Of a stretch of 64,000 nucleotides of DNA, positions 44,781-57,487 are shown in pieces. The position numbers and the translations under genes are program-made. Each line of letters opens with the position of its first letter. The stretch's first letter is position 1. The notes below the pieces were generated by a model. The model did not search any database, had not been told where the DNA came from, and worked only from the letters and a program-made list of their open reading frames with translations. This stretch comes from Opeltia flavorubescens (taxonomy: Eukaryota > Ascomycota > Lecanoromycetes > Teloschistales > Teloschistaceae): positions 124,001-188,000 of the forward strand of contig KE546978.1 in NCBI GenBank assembly GCA_000442125.1, given 5' to 3'.

Positions 44781-46863
44781 CTACCTGGTTTCTTTCGTGT
44801 AAGTAGTGGTGGATGATGCCGCGTCGGTACCTTTTCCCACATAGCACAGCGACTCTGTCTCTGACGAGATCTTTCGTCGATGGCCACTTGCTTTCTCGTT
44901 TGACGATCTCGCTTCGTCCATTGACGAGACATAAGCCGTCATAGATTTCGTAGTACTAGGCCGTTCATCCTCATTTCCACCACACCGTTCCTCTTCTTCC
45001 ACTTTCTCAACGCTACGGTCCATCTTGTTCGCTGCGAAGCCATGCCACGCTAGGAAGCTCCATCGGGAGCGTCGATCACCTGCGGCAGATATCAATGTAC
45101 TACCGCCTTGACTGTCCCATGCCTTCTGGCTGTCTGGGTTTATGGTAGATCGGCGGTGTTCAGGTGCAGGTTTCCGGAATAATGCATAGATAGCGGGCAG
45201 TGACGATGTCATCAATGCAACGCAAGTTTCGATGGTGCAGAGGAGTGGATAGAGAGGGAAATTCCAGGATATCTCTGAGGAGTTGATCCAGATGACGAAG
45301 AAGCTGACGCGAAGAAACGCACAGACGACCGAAGTGAGAGAAATGCCAATGAGAGTATAGAGGCCCGCTGTGGAATAGGTCAGTTTCGAGCTTCCACGCA
45401 GGGATGGGAATACACACCCTTCTTTGCTGCCGGTACTTTGAGGTTCCAGAGCACTGGAATCGGTAATGCCCATATAACAAGATCCTCCAACGCACTCCAG
45501 GAGTTCGTGATGATATCCATAGTAATGATGTTGACGCAGCTCATCTTATTCGTAAAGATACTCCCGAGGTCCCAAAACGCCGAGATTGGTGTGCACTCGA
45601 ACATATTTCCCTGCAAATATACATGAGCATTATACGAAAAAGCCACCTCCCGATCGCGATTCTTACGAGAAATACTGCAATGGTGTAGGCAATCACGAAA
45701 CCCATGATTGCATAAATGGTAATACGATGATTTCTTTCCGGCGTCATTCGCAGGTAAAGGCAGAGTATACTGAGTTTCAACGAGCTTTCATACGTCAGAC
45801 AAGAGATAAGTGATAGAATGATCCTACTCACCCGAACGCTAGCGTGATGAGTAATGTAAAGCCGTAGATGATCTGATAGGAAGCGTTAGAGATTATATCC
45901 GGCGGATAGAAAGTTCGAAGATCTGGGGACAATATACCTTGATGACATGGACCAAGTCCGATGCAGTCTGGTGATCTTGATGTTTTCCCATACCAAAGTG
46001 AACTCCAGCAATGATACAGGCAACAATTCCTATCACCAGAAGCTTTTTGGACTGCATTAGCACGTGACCAAATTCTCAGAATTCTCGTCGACATACGAAA
46101 GCAATCGACGCAAACAGCTCATCCCAGCCTGGACCTTGCGCGACTTGACGTAACTGTTTCGTCTTCAAGCGAGCGAATATCCTGGAAAGATATCAACAAT
46201 TGCAACCGTGACCATGACTATAGTGTTTCCTACCGGAAAGCAAAGACGCTCCCTGCAAGCACAAGGAGTGTTATGCAAATTGCCTCAATTGCGGGTCCCC
46301 TGTTGTGGTCTGGTGTTTTCCCGTGAATTCCATGCCAATTTGTGCCATCCATCCCTGCTCCTAGATACGGCTTTGGACTGGGAGTCGAAGAACCCGCGAC
46401 CGCGGATGTCAAAGCTACCGATGATGCCGTTGCTGAGGTAGATACACCGCTTGAGGTTTTCTGGGCGGCAGTAGTGGAGGCAGTGGCGAGGTATTTGGGG
46501 CAGAATTCGTTGCCAAACTGCCGAATTTCTGAACGATATTTGTTAGATTGTCCTTCGTGATCCATGAGATTAGGTATTGAATACCTTGTAGCTCAGCGAC
46601 GGAACATGTTGATTTTTGCAGGCATGATGTCACGCTGGCTTTTATGGCGGCTTGGTTAGAAGTGGTGCATTGGCAGCTATAGTCGGCGACATCACAGCTA
46701 GTAGTACCAATGGCACTCGCAAAGCAAGCAAGCTACTCTTCGTCAACTCTGGCTTATCGAACAATTATTGTGGAATACATACAGAACAGCTGGGAAGATC
46801 AGCCACAGACTGAGCACTGGCCAGCAGACTCAATGGCAGCGCGAAGAAAACCCCATATCTCAT
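44781..46863 (-). CDS. CFEM-domain seven-helix receptor (PTH11-like)
   Basis: Predicted 553 residues from nine exons: 46863-46783, 46732-46585, 46528-46234, 46181-46097, 46051-45938, 45872-45832, 45784-45667, 45610-45418 and 45367-44781. Introns are 45-65 nt. After a signal peptide (residues 1-20) the CFEM domain has exactly eight cysteines at 26, 30, 40, 47, 49, 64, 70 and 86 (start LPSCSLACFASAIGTTSC). A Ser/Thr-rich linker precedes seven hydrophobic segments of the rhodopsin-like family: TLLITLAFGSLKLSILCLYLR (20 shown of the junction), MFECTPISAFWD, and LVIWALPIPVLWNLKVPA. The cytoplasmic tail of about 150 residues is Ser-rich and charged. The family includes Magnaporthe PTH11, a surface-sensing receptor; the ligand is unknown. 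Four of the exon joins restore conserved motifs, which supports the model. Confidence 0.92.
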
Positions 46864-49403
46864 ATTGCAATAAACCATAGAATGTCAATATCGAAGGAAT
46901 GACTGATCAATGCTTATTCAGGAAAAGATGAAATCATAAACACATCAAACGAATGTTGTTGTGGATAGTGGGACAAAAGGTAAAAACCGTGTTGAAACGA
47001 AGTGTAGAGTTTTTGACAGCTGCTGGTGTAAGGACCAATTTCCGAAGCCTGCCGAGAACGGTGGCAGGAAGGAGAAAGTGCAGGAATCCAAAGTTCAGGA
47101 CGACAAGCATGTGGTGACGACCCTGTACATTTGACAGGCATGGGATCGTCCATGATTTGAGGGGGCGGTCGTGATCAGCCAGCCTCGAACAGTCGAAGAG
47201 CGAGTGATATCGAGATTCAAGCATGGGTCCCTGGAGGTAGGATCATATCAATCGACGCTATTCGCTCGACGGTTGCCTGGCATCTCAGGGGATGGTGCTG
47301 GATGTGCAAGTCAATTGGATGGCGGATGATGGGCATGTCTCCGCGATCAGTCGAAGTTGGTTCGGAGAGATGGCGTGGGATAGTATGCAAGAGCCAACAT
47401 GCTCGGGCCTGATGAGCGAGCCTTGCATGGCATTAGCGTCAGGGGTCGAGGTGATAGTGTGCAGATGGTGGCGCCACCAGTCTCCGGATTTACCTGTAAG
47501 GTGAAAGTATGGGGAGCTAGAGGTGATTGTGCCACGCGACACTAAGTGTGATCGGGGCCTCATTACGTTACTAAATCAATAGTCTCAAGGTACTCGGCAG
47601 TCGGTACTCGAAAATACTATCCTTTCAAAGACGGGATCAAAAACTGATCGAAGATGAGATTAACAGATTCCGAATCGGAGATGGAGAATCCCACAACGGA
47701 AGGTGTTGGCGCTTATGCACTAAACCTTTTGAGTCAAGTTATTTTACTTACGCCGCCACGTGGCAATCTTATCAGATCATGTATGTTATCATCTGAAATG
47801 ACCTGCGCTGCCCGGTGACCATTTTGCGCATAAACTTGCATGCCTTTTGGTCTTTCGTGAAAGCACCTACAGAAGCCACTTTTATTTGACGCCAAAGTCG
47901 TCAAAAGATTTGTTCTGCTGAAGCGACTGTGCGAGCATAGAGATGATTAAATGCCAGAACATTACGGAATTGTACTGACACATCTTGTGGTGTGTGGTAA
48001 CCAAGCATTCTGCAGGACGATCAAGACGATCAGGGCGATTTACTCTTCGCTGCAGCACTATCATTCAAAGGGCGAGCAAGACACGACAAAGACTATCTCA
48101 TTATTTATTTTACATGACATCGAGCAAAAGTACTTAAAGTAGCCTAGGCATATTCATGGTCTGTCATGGCTTTGAAAATTGTTTACTGGGTCGACCATTA
48201 TCATGCTTGCTAGGTATTCAAGTTTATTCCAATCTTGACTCGGATTATCTCTACGGTCCTTCTGAATGAAAGACTTTTTGGATTTTCATTCTTGCGAGAG
48301 ACGACATAATGGATCTACTTAACCATCTGTATTTGATTATAGCAGCTCAGAAAAGAAGAGAGACTTGGATTCCGTCTGTGTCGCCTTCCTGAGCTCTGTT
48401 TATAAGGTGTGAATTTTCCGGCTGTGGAATGGTTATGGACTACATTTTCATTCACATAGTCGAGATTCTTATCAACACCAAGTCGCCTCTTTTGCTCCAA
48501 GATTCCGTCGCAGGTTTAAGCGTGAGGAAGAGTAGAAAGGAAGTCTCATCTTGAGTTGATCACATTCTGCATTCACGGCAAACTCTACATGTAAAGAGAC
48601 AAACTTTGTCCACGGACTCACGGTGCATCCTTGAGGTCGAGCTAACTTACTCGCTTTGCTATCATATGCAAACCCTATCTCTACCACTATTTGCACCATG
48701 TTCTCTGATCTGGAACTTTCAAGTAAATTGACACTACATGTACGAACATTCCGACGTATACGCGCTCCAGGATCGAATAGCCTAAGTTTGCAGGCATGAT
48801 ATTATTGAAATCGATGTCACGAAGAGCAGACATGACGTTTCTACCAGCAAATAGAACACTTCGCAAACGTGCACCGAGCAGCCGTCAGGGATGGTAGGTA
48901 TGCTTCTGAGGCGGCCTCCAAATAACGCTAACATGAGTAACCCAAATCCTTCGACTTTCTGTCGAAACAATTTGATGGCCGATGCGGATCCAAGAATTCA
49001 CCATTCAGAAATAGTAAGTGTGCGCTGATTCGAAGAAGTCGCGAGGAAATTTTTATCAACGTAATTTCTGATATCTTGTTACCAAGCGTTAACCGAGTAC
49101 GCTGCTACTGTGATTCTTCGTGGTCTGAAGCACCGTCGTCGAGGTCGTGAGTAGCGACGTCACCCAACAGCTGTTCCGCCGCCATCCGTGCAGAAATCCT
49201 GACGCCTAATGCTAGGACCTGATATCGGGCACCAAATTGAACGAATACGAGACAATGACACGTATTGTATTATCAATCTCAACATCGATTAGAAATGAAC
49301 CACAATATATAAGAGGCTTTGTACTCCAAACTCAAACATGTAAGACTCACATCTATCAAGAGTCCCTCTTAACATTCAAGAAAAAACGTTCACGAAACTA
49401 AAA
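46864..49403. other. 2.5-kb gap, no gene seen
   Basis: Both strands are rich in stops; the longest frames (47285-47563 minus, 47292-47504 plus) overlap each other and lack motifs or consistent intron signals. The right end carries the promoter of the glutathione transferase. No tRNA or repeat recognised. Confidence 0.55.
49306..49313 (+). promoter_or_regulatory. TATA box of the glutathione transferase gene
   Basis: TATATAAG lies about 95 bp before the ATG at 49404, in an otherwise unremarkable sequence, and is followed by a CT/CA-rich leader. Confidence 0.6.
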
Positions 49404-50256
49404 ATGGCCACTGAAATCACCCTCTTCGACATTCCAAGCAAAGATCCCTGCAAATCCTGGTCTCTTAACGTCTGGAGAGGTACGTTCTCCCAATCTCCCC
49501 TCCCTGATTCTCTACTTTCCTTCCCTCTCATATCCACAATGAAAAGCCAATACCTCACACCTTCCAGTCCGCCTTATCCTCACCTACAAATCCATCCCCT
49601 TCACCACCCACTGGCTCGAATACCCAGAAATACAGCCCCACCATGAATCCCACTCCATACCCCCCAACACACCCAACTCCGCCAGTCCCTTCTTCATCCC
49701 CTACACCGTCCCCACAATCCTTCTCCCTGATTCCAAAGACCATAATAATAGCGGAACCTACATAATGGACTCCACCGTCATCGCCCGTGAAATCGAAAAA
49801 CGCTACCCCTCCTCCCCGCCTCTGCACATGGACACTCCGCAACAGCAGAAAATCCTCGACCTCTGGCCAAAAGTAATGCAGATCTTCGGACCGCCAATGC
49901 TAGCACCCGCCTCACGCCTCCTAACCGAGGGAAGTCTCCCATTCTTCATCGAAACGAGAGAAGCACAACTGGGCTGCACACTAGAAGAAGCGGCAAAAGG
50001 CTTAGACAAAGCGTGGGAGGACGCAACGCCCATCTTGAGGGAAATCGGGGACGTGCTTCGCGAGAACGAGAGTGGGCCGTTTGCTCTCGGCGGTGAGATC
50101 AGTTATGCGGATTTCATACTCGTGGGGGCCATGCAGTTTCTGAGAAGGATTGGAGGAGAAGGGAAGGAGTCGTTTTATGAGAAATTTGTGGCTATAGAGC
50201 CGGCTTTTGGGAAGCTTTTCGAGGCGAGCAAGTATTTGCTCGTGAAGGATAATTGA
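49404..50256 (+). CDS. Glutathione S-transferase-like protein
   Basis: Predicted 254 residues. Exons 49404-49479 and 49568-50256, 88-nt intron with donor GTACGT. The N-terminal thioredoxin-like domain starts LFDIPSKDPCKSWSLNVWR and continues VRLILTYKSIPFTTHWLEYP across the splice, then a proline-rich loop with VPTILLPDS and the strand MDSTVIAREIEKRYP. The helical C-terminal domain includes EISYADFILVGAMQFLRRIG, the typical N-capping and hydrophobic staple region. This architecture matches fungal etherase-type or UstS-like GSTs of about 250 residues. Such proteins conjugate glutathione or act in secondary metabolism; substrate cannot be told. No targeting signal. Confidence 0.9.
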
Positions 50257-51133
50257 TGGAAAAGAAAGAAGTGAGTAAGGGAAGGATGTACTCCGCTCTG
50301 TAGATATTCGCGGATGATGAGAAAGAGTAAAACTCAGCTCGGTATCAAAGACAAGAAGATTCGAATAATCGATTGTTGTTTGCGAAGATGAGAAGTGAGT
50401 ATTGGTGGAATGCAGTCTTTCCCCTAATCATATCATTCCATTTCCGTCTCCAAAGCAGATATGAAAACGCAAATCAAACGATATATCATAATAACACCAA
50501 GGAAAACTTTCCCGCCTGATCCCTAGTAAAAAAATCAAATGGATTTCCCAGACCCAAAACCGCGGCTGACACATTAGAAGCCCCTTCGCCGGTCTCATAC
50601 ACAACTTTCTTCAATGGGAAAAAGATTCGCAATCGTCATCAGACAGGCAAGCAGTCCAGAAAAACGTCCAGAGTGCAAAGATGCAGGGTAGAGTGTAGCA
50701 CCACCACGTTCAACAGTAGGAAAGTCTACGACACATCGAAAAGATCCCCAAACATCACCACCCTAGGAAATGAAAAAATGCGGATACCAAGTATTTGCTG
50801 CAGAATATTGTGATACTTCTCGTCCCAGTCCCAGGCCAATACAAATAAGCTACCTCAAAAAAACCAACGCCCAGAGAGGAAAATACACCAAAGTTTCTTA
50901 TTCCATTCCATATTCGCTCATGCACTAGACAGGATGAAGTCAGATCATTCAGAAATTGGCATCGATGTGTCGATAAAGACCTATGGATATCTTTCTGAAA
51001 TTTTACCGTCTTCCATTAAAAAGGCGTAAGCAACTCAGGAGAAAGGGCGTTTGAAGCATTGTATTGAGTAATCATAACGAGAAACTTGATTCGATCATCC
51101 AACCAAGCGTGCGTTATCCTAATACTCTGAATC
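50257..51133. other. Convergent intergenic region, no gene seen
   Basis: 877 bp between the GST and a minus-strand gene. No supported frame; A-rich at several points. Confidence 0.6.
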
Positions 51134-52540
51134 TTAACGAAGAAGCCCCCCCTCCCCATCCTGCTCAAAGCAACAAAAAACATCCAAATTCACCCCCCAC
51201 CCCCCTCCCCCAAATCCCAAACCAAATAATAAGCATCCCACACCCCCCTCCACCCCCTCAAAAACCCGCCCCGTAAAAACCCTAACCCTCAGCGCCTCCC
51301 TCCTCCCCAACTCCCTCCTCCCATTAATAACCATCCATGCCGTCCCCGCCCCATGCGGTGTCCCCAAAAGCGCCAATCCCTCCGGAGAATCGATAGTGTA
51401 GGTACGCCCCGGCCATCTCAAATGGAGAGATTTCTCTACTCGCGGGGAGTTAATGCCGGAGACGGCTTCCATGACATGGAGGGTGGTCTCTGTGACGATA
51501 TTATCGTGGAAGATGTAGCGGAGGGAGCTGGCTTGGGTTTTGGAAGCTTCGGCCCAGATGGCCCAGATTATGTTCGCCCAGTTGTGCATGGGGGGGATGG
51601 AGGCTAGGAGGGTGGTTTCGTCGATGGGGGGGTTTGGGGTGGTGGTTTGGTTGTTGAGGGAGAGTTCTTCTGCGTCCGATGCGACTTCACCGGAGAAGGA
51701 GGAGGCGGCGAATTCTTGCTCAGCGTAGTAGCGCGGGGAGTAGTTTGTGAGACCGATGATGGCGCCGGGGGAAGCGGTTTCGTTGGGTTGGGGTCTGGTG
51801 GGGAGGATGTATCTATTGTAGTAATCTCCGCCTAAAGGTTGCTAACACAGCCGACAAGGCGTGAGTAAGTCAGTGCTATATCAAGTCATTGTGAAGGGAG
51901 GCAGTGGCTTTACCTTTCGAACTCCATAAATATTATCAAATTCCTTCACCAGGTCGACATGAAGATCAAAGCTCTGCTTGTCCTCCAATGGCACGTGGAG
52001 TTCAAACAAGGCTTGTTGGATTTCAATACCTATACTGGCACGGTTGGGCCGGGAATAAGGTTCCCAGCCATTCTTTCCTAGGTCGCTGAAAGACCACTTT
52101 GGAGGATCTGGCTTGGCTGCTCTCATGGCTGATAAGTGAACTTGACCTCTGCATCGGTAGGTATGAAGGTCTACCGGGCTAGGAGCTCGTTTCGAAAAGG
52201 AGGCTTCTTTCAATTGCCTATTGCGTTCTACTGGAATGGACGAATGTGCCCCAAGGCGAAGTTTGTCTAGCCAATCGGTACGCCGGTTGTCTGGATGTAC
52301 CGCATGGCGAAGAACGTGATGACCATGACGGCTTGGATCCTTGTGATGATGGCCTCTGCGAAATTCGACAGGGTATTGCCCCTCTGATGGAAGTGGAGGC
52401 ACTTTGGATGGAACAATGTCTCGTTGTGGTGAGTCCCTTCCAGAGTGGTGCTAAAAGAAGGCAAAGGACACTAAGGAAGAGCAAACAACAAGTAAGAGAA
52501 GGGTTGAAAATAAAGGTCCGGGCTTATTCAAAAAGCTCAT
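51134..52540 (-). CDS. Predicted secreted protein of unknown family, gene model interrupted
   Basis: Two solid exons, 52450-51914 and 51841-51134, are joined across a 72-nt intron in frame. The spliced product reads LVKEFDNIYGVRK then QPLGGDYYNRYILPTR and IPPMHNWANIIWAIWAEA, with SINSPRVEKSLHLRWPG-like C-terminal beta segments. Upstream in the same frame an ATG at 52540 starts MSFLNKPGPLF and a run of hydrophobic residues typical of a signal peptide, but a TAG separates it from the main frame at 52451-52453. Either a short intron is used, the true first exon is elsewhere, or the gene is damaged. Near the C-terminus a run of six G (around 51247-51253) precedes an unnatural Gly-rich tail; the alternative frame reads VWDAYYLVWDLG. 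No family recognised. Confidence 0.55.
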
Positions 52541-53446
52541 GGGGAAATAGTGATGTGACAAAAGGATCTACAATCGAATAAGACATCACATAGTCGCTTT
52601 CCGCTAACAAGGTTGATGCATATTGATTTGTGCAGAATATGTATCCGTGAGATAGTGTTGTAATGAAACGAATGTTGCCGAACCCTGAGAAGAAAGTGTA
52701 AGAATGCATTGCATGATCAACAAGAGAGCAAGGCAAGAACGAAGCATGCCGAAGCATTCGAGATAGTACAACAAGGCTAGCCCCGATACCACCCACAAGT
52801 GAAAGAAATGTATTTCCCAAAGTGCGTTATGATCTTGCCTGAGGTGGAAGCTCACTTCTTTCACCCATTGGTGATGCTCGAGTAGTATCACTCTGGCCCA
52901 TAGACTATCATGGCATGGAACAGACAGGATGGCAGGGTTATTGGAAGACATTACGGTAGATGCTCATGGGGACCTCCTTGATCTCAGTGGGAACACGGAA
53001 ACAAACAGGGCGCAAGATTCGATACGAAAGGGGGGAGGAAATGTGCATCCGACGTCACGAAGTCGACAAAGCTCTCCGTTATCCGCTCAAAGTATTCTGG
53101 TTTCTGGCTGTACTTTGTCAACGGAGGTTCATGTAAGGCTCTTGTATTCTGAACATCGCAATTATCTGGGTACTGTCATCCCAGGGAAGAAGCTCGAGCA
53201 TCAGTATATGTGACGTCATCATGTATGAACCATTCGGGTGCTAGCATATGTGTGTATAGCATCACATAGTGCGTTTTCGAGTCATGTAAAGTGTACTGTC
53301 ATCGACCTTGAATTATAGTTCCTCTATCAAACCATGCTGCCAATGCCTGTCCCAGCCAAAGATACCCCAAACTCCTGAATCGATGTATCGAATTCATGAC
53401 AACCCGTCCAACAGCCTCCTCCGCATCAAATGACCTGCCCATACCA
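52541..53446. other. Intergenic, no supported gene
   Basis: 906 bp. A 115-codon minus-strand frame (52951-52604) has an ATG and a hydrophobic middle but no motif; I treat it as chance. Confidence 0.5.
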
Positions 53447-54014
53447 TCAATCACCAAGAGCCGTGTCGTCAACATCATAACCCATCTCCGGATGTATCAT
53501 ACGGCCAGGACAACCTAGAGTCGTCTTCTTCATCCGCCTCTGTTCGCCGTTCTAGTCACTGCATCAGCCTTGTCGTGTATCATTGGATAATCGAAACGTA
53601 CCTCCAAGATACTGTAGCTGATCTTCCATTGCCATAAGCAGCGGTCGGTGAAATGGAAGAAACGGGTGCGCTGTAATTGAAGATGGGCATCGGCTTCGCG
53701 GGGTGAAAGGCCCCCCGCCCTGATGCTACCCAATACTGCCATCTAGAACCGTCAGCAGTTTGAAATCAACGTCTGTGGCTGCTACCTACAATGAAATTGT
53801 CAACGTTGAGTCCCTGTGTGTCTCCGGCGGATCTGCGCCCAAAGAGCTTTGGAATATCGGCAGGATCAATGCGGTCATCCTCCCTGATTTTCCTGAAGAC
53901 GGCTCTGCTCATGCGGCGATAGAATTCAAAGCCTTCAATGTCTAGGATCAGGGTGATGGGTCCAAGATGGCCGTTGCTCATGTGTGTCTGGGAATCAGGT
54001 GATGAGTTATCCAT
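53447..54014 (-). CDS. Small conserved-looking protein of unknown function
   Basis: Predicted 156 residues from three exons: 54014-53790, 53742-53602 and 53551-53447. Introns of 47 and 50 nt, phase 0 both, with GTAGGT and GTACGT donors. Sequence features: an acidic/basic N-terminal half (GPITLILDIEGFEFYRRM, then IREDDRIDPADIPKLFGRR), a middle with Trp-rich FHFTDRCLWQWKISYSILE, and a C-terminus RRMKKTTLGCPGRMIHPEM ending DTALGD. The exon ends are all on codon boundaries. No domain or signal peptide recognised. The strong splice signals and compact intact frame favour a real gene. An upstream exon cannot be ruled out. Confidence 0.62.
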
Positions 54015-55028
54015 TATGTATGTCTTAGAAAGATGTCAATGCTGAGAAGCGTATGTGTAAGTGTGTTGCGGAAGCTTGGAAGGTTTGCAGCGGTGCTGTA
54101 TGTATGTTTACTCGCCATCCTGGAAGGTGCGAGTACCCGCGGTTTGAATTTTCGCTTTCAGCAGGTACGTTCCTGCCACAACAAGCACTGCCGACTGGCC
54201 ATCTGACCAAACAATGTCGTGGAAAGTGGAGTGAGAGGGTTTCCCATTGAATCGGCCAATTCATTGACGAGGCATGTACCCAGTCTTGGACCCTAGCAAA
54301 CAAAGTGAATAGAGATGTATGCCTTGGCTGAAAGAAATAAGGTATGAAAGATTTCAGTACGCTGTAGCTGGATATCGTGGTAACGATTTCGCTTCCATTC
54401 ACCTTTTTTGTTACCCAGTGCATTTTTTCAATATCACAAAATGACAATGCCTGTCAGAGATTTTAAGCCCTACACCTCCTAGGACTGAACGACATATCAA
54501 TCTAGCGCCGCAGTATGCAAGAGGCTCTGTTGATCGACCTTTCTAGCCTTGCATAAACGATTCGAAGTGGAAGATACGCCATGAAGAAACTTGCTCAATT
54601 GCACGCACGCGCTATTCCTCTTTGGTCGACTTCTACATGCACGTCGCCTTGATGTTGTAACATGATTCGATCTTGCTATGACGCCGACGACTGCGACGAT
54701 GGTATGACCAATCACGTCCAAGAAAGCACATGGCTGGTTCGACGGTCTTGTGGTCTGGCCATGGTTTCGCACACACATGCCAAGATGTTAGCTGCATTGC
54801 GAGACTACCAGGCTGATGGTTCTATCTTGATTCATCGAAACCTTTAGGGCACGACGGTCTCTTGGTGTGGAGGGGGAGGAGGGAATAAAGCATCGAATAT
54901 GTCCAACACACCACATCTGCTCAGCCAGGGCAAATACCAAGAAAGTGACGACGGAGCGAACGTAATCCACGACTACTCTAAAAGGGACCCTTCGTCTTCT
55001 CCTCTCCTTCCACACCCGGATCGTCGAC
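54015..55028. other. Intergenic, no gene seen
   Basis: 1.0 kb between two divergent genes, probably both promoters. A 140-codon minus-strand frame starts only at a TTG and is not supported. Confidence 0.55.
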
Positions 55029-57244
55029 ATGTGGACCCTCAGACTCAGTGTCGTCCTCACAGCGTGTCACCATGCCCTTTTGGTATTGTCGATGGAGTCA
55101 GGCGGCCGCGCTGGCCATGGTCTTATTGGATACGGCATCTCCATGTACAACCCGCCGTGCGCTTTTGCATGCCGCGATGTCCTCTCTACAAGCACACTCA
55201 ACTGCTCAGAACCAGTGGATATGTCACACGGTATGGGGATGGATATGGGCATGGAAAGCGAGACATCGCCCGAATGTTACGCCACCGATGATGCCTTCCT
55301 GTCCACCCTGGCCTATTGTATGGATACACACTGTCAGAATTTGGCTGTTTGGAAGCTTGAAGAATATTGGAACATGAACGTAGCTGGCCGTTCATCTGAT
55401 CAACCCAAGCCCAAGATGACTTATCAGCAGTCGTTGGCGAATATCAACACGGAACCGACAGATGTGCTTATCATCGGCGAGCAGCTGAATCTGACAATGC
55501 TCGTTGCCGAGGAAGACTACCAAAAGTCCTACAACGCTCAGAGTGCTTTTGAAGAGATGGAGCGCAATCACGAAACATACGGGTATGTTGTCTCTGAGTG
55601 TTTGAGCACTGCACCCGGAGCTAATTTATCTATTCCCTACACAGCATTGTTCTGATTGTCAGTGGCGCTGCCATACCCATTGCTTTCTCACTCCTTCGCT
55701 TTATACCATTTCCAGCAGCATCGGCGAGCAAATTCAACGCCTGGTTCATTGATCCGCCTGCATTTGGTTCTCGACACAAAACGCCAATCGCTGATCTATT
55801 CCACATGCCAACACGCGGGCAGGCTTTCTTCATCTCTTACTTAGTCGCCATTAACGTCATCTTAAGCGCAGCCGGCTACACATCCAAGCAACCAAATTCC
55901 TGGTTTCCCTCCGTCTCTGGAACCGATGGGGAGATTATGACATATGTGACGAACCGTGTCGGTGTCCTCAGCTTCGCCAATATCGCCCTCTTGTTCCTCT
56001 ACTCAGGTCGCAATAACGTCCTCTTATGGCTCACAAATTGGAGCCACGGTACGTTCCTACTTCTGCACCGCTGGGTGGCGTGGATAGCGACTCTTCAAGC
56101 TGTTCTGCACTCTGCCATCTATCTCAAGATATACATACACACAAACACCCATTCCAGCGAAAGCAAGCTCCCATACTGGATCTGGGGCGTAGTCGCCACA
56201 CTTTGCATGTCAATCCTCCTTCCAACTTCCATCTTCCCCATTCGCAAGAGAGCCTATGAGCTTTTTCTAGCATGGCACGTACTTCTCTCCATCTTCGTTC
56301 TCGTGGGATGTTTGTGGCATATCCTCGAACGCTTCCAGCGGCAATGGGGCTATGAGAATTGGATCTACACCGCGATCGCTATCTGGGGGTTTGAACGCGC
56401 GATGAGACTTGCGAGGTTGGCACGGAATGGTTTGGAGATTGCGAGGATGACGGTCATCGATGATGATTATATTCAAGTCAATGTTGATGGGGTTACTGGC
56501 TCGGGACATGCGTACCTTTACTTCCCTACCTTGACGTGGCGGGTTTGGGAGAATCATCCTTTTTCTGTTGCGTCGTCGGAGGTTTTGGCGGGAAGTGAGC
56601 CCCCGGTCAAGATCAGGCATGAAGTAATAGATTTGGAGAAGACAGGTACCTCATCTACAAATTCCGGCAGCGGCACCTCAGAGAACCAGCACCACACATC
56701 ATCATCGCCAAGAAGTAGCACAACTGGTCTCACCTTCCTCCTCCGAACCAAAAGCGGCGTGACGGCCCAACTCCGCAAACATGACACACTACCCGTCCTC
56801 ATCGAATCAGCCTACGGCCCTCCGGAAGATCTTTCAGAGTATCCCCTCCTCATCTGCATCGCTGGCGGCGTTGGGATAACGGCTTGTATTCCCTACTTGC
56901 GCGCTCATCCCGGCGCTTCGACAAAACTGTACTGGGGAGTAAGGAGTCGGGGTATTGTGGATGCGATGGCTGGGAGTCTTGTTGGGGTTGAGAAGGAATG
57001 TTTTGTGGGGGAGAGGATGGATGTTGGGGAGGTTTTGAGGAGGGAGTTGGGTGGTGGGGTGGGTGGGATGGATGGTGGGATGGAGGAAGGTGATGAGGGG
57101 CAAGGTGTAGGTGAGGGTGAAGCTGTTGTAATGGTCAGTGGGCCTTGCGGCATGGCAGATCAGGTTCGGGAAGTTGTGTGTGAGATGAGGAAGAGGGGAA
57201 GGGGAAGGGGAATTAGGTTGGTGGAGGAGAGCTTTGGGTGGTGA
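55029..57244 (+). CDS. Ferric/cupric reductase, FRE family
   Basis: Predicted 717-residue plasma-membrane flavocytochrome that reduces extracellular iron or copper with NADPH. Exons 55029-55582 and 55645-57244; 62-nt intron. An N-terminal signal peptide (about 20 residues) precedes a Cys-rich ectodomain with CAFACRDVLSTSTLNC and a Met-rich run at residues 65-75 (MSHGMGMDMGM). The membrane core carries the two histidine pairs for bis-heme: HRWVAWIATLQAVLH and AWHVLLSIFVLVGCLWH. The FAD motif is HPFSVASS (usually HPFT), and NADPH binding is GGVGITACIPYLR and SGPCGMADQVREVV, ending in E-S-F-G-W. A Ser/Thr-rich segment follows the FAD motif and a Gly/Glu-rich insertion (about residues 645-670) lies within the NADPH domain. 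Start ATG opens directly into the signal sequence. Confidence 0.94.
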
Positions 57245-57487
57245 AGTTTTCGTTGGGTTTGATATGTGATGATGGGGTGTTGTGCGGGACGGGTATCATT
57301 TTTGGGCTTGGGCTGGATGGGAGGGAATGTGGAGAGCATGTTGAGGTGGGAGAAGGGTGGCATTAAATCTAGTGATAACCAACCATCGGCATGAAATACC
57401 ACATATGACTTCGTCCGGGAGTCATCTACCTGAAGCTATATGTTACAACCGATATCTCGACCTCCCCTCCCCCCTCTCCACACTCCC
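57245..57487. other. Tail-to-tail gap ferric reductase/RdRP-helicase
   Basis: 243 bp separate the two stops. No coding signal; presumed overlapping 3' ends. Confidence 0.6.

Noticed and set aside
52604-52951. 115-codon minus-strand frame
   Set aside because: Has an ATG but no motif, no splice partner and lies where a promoter or leader is expected.
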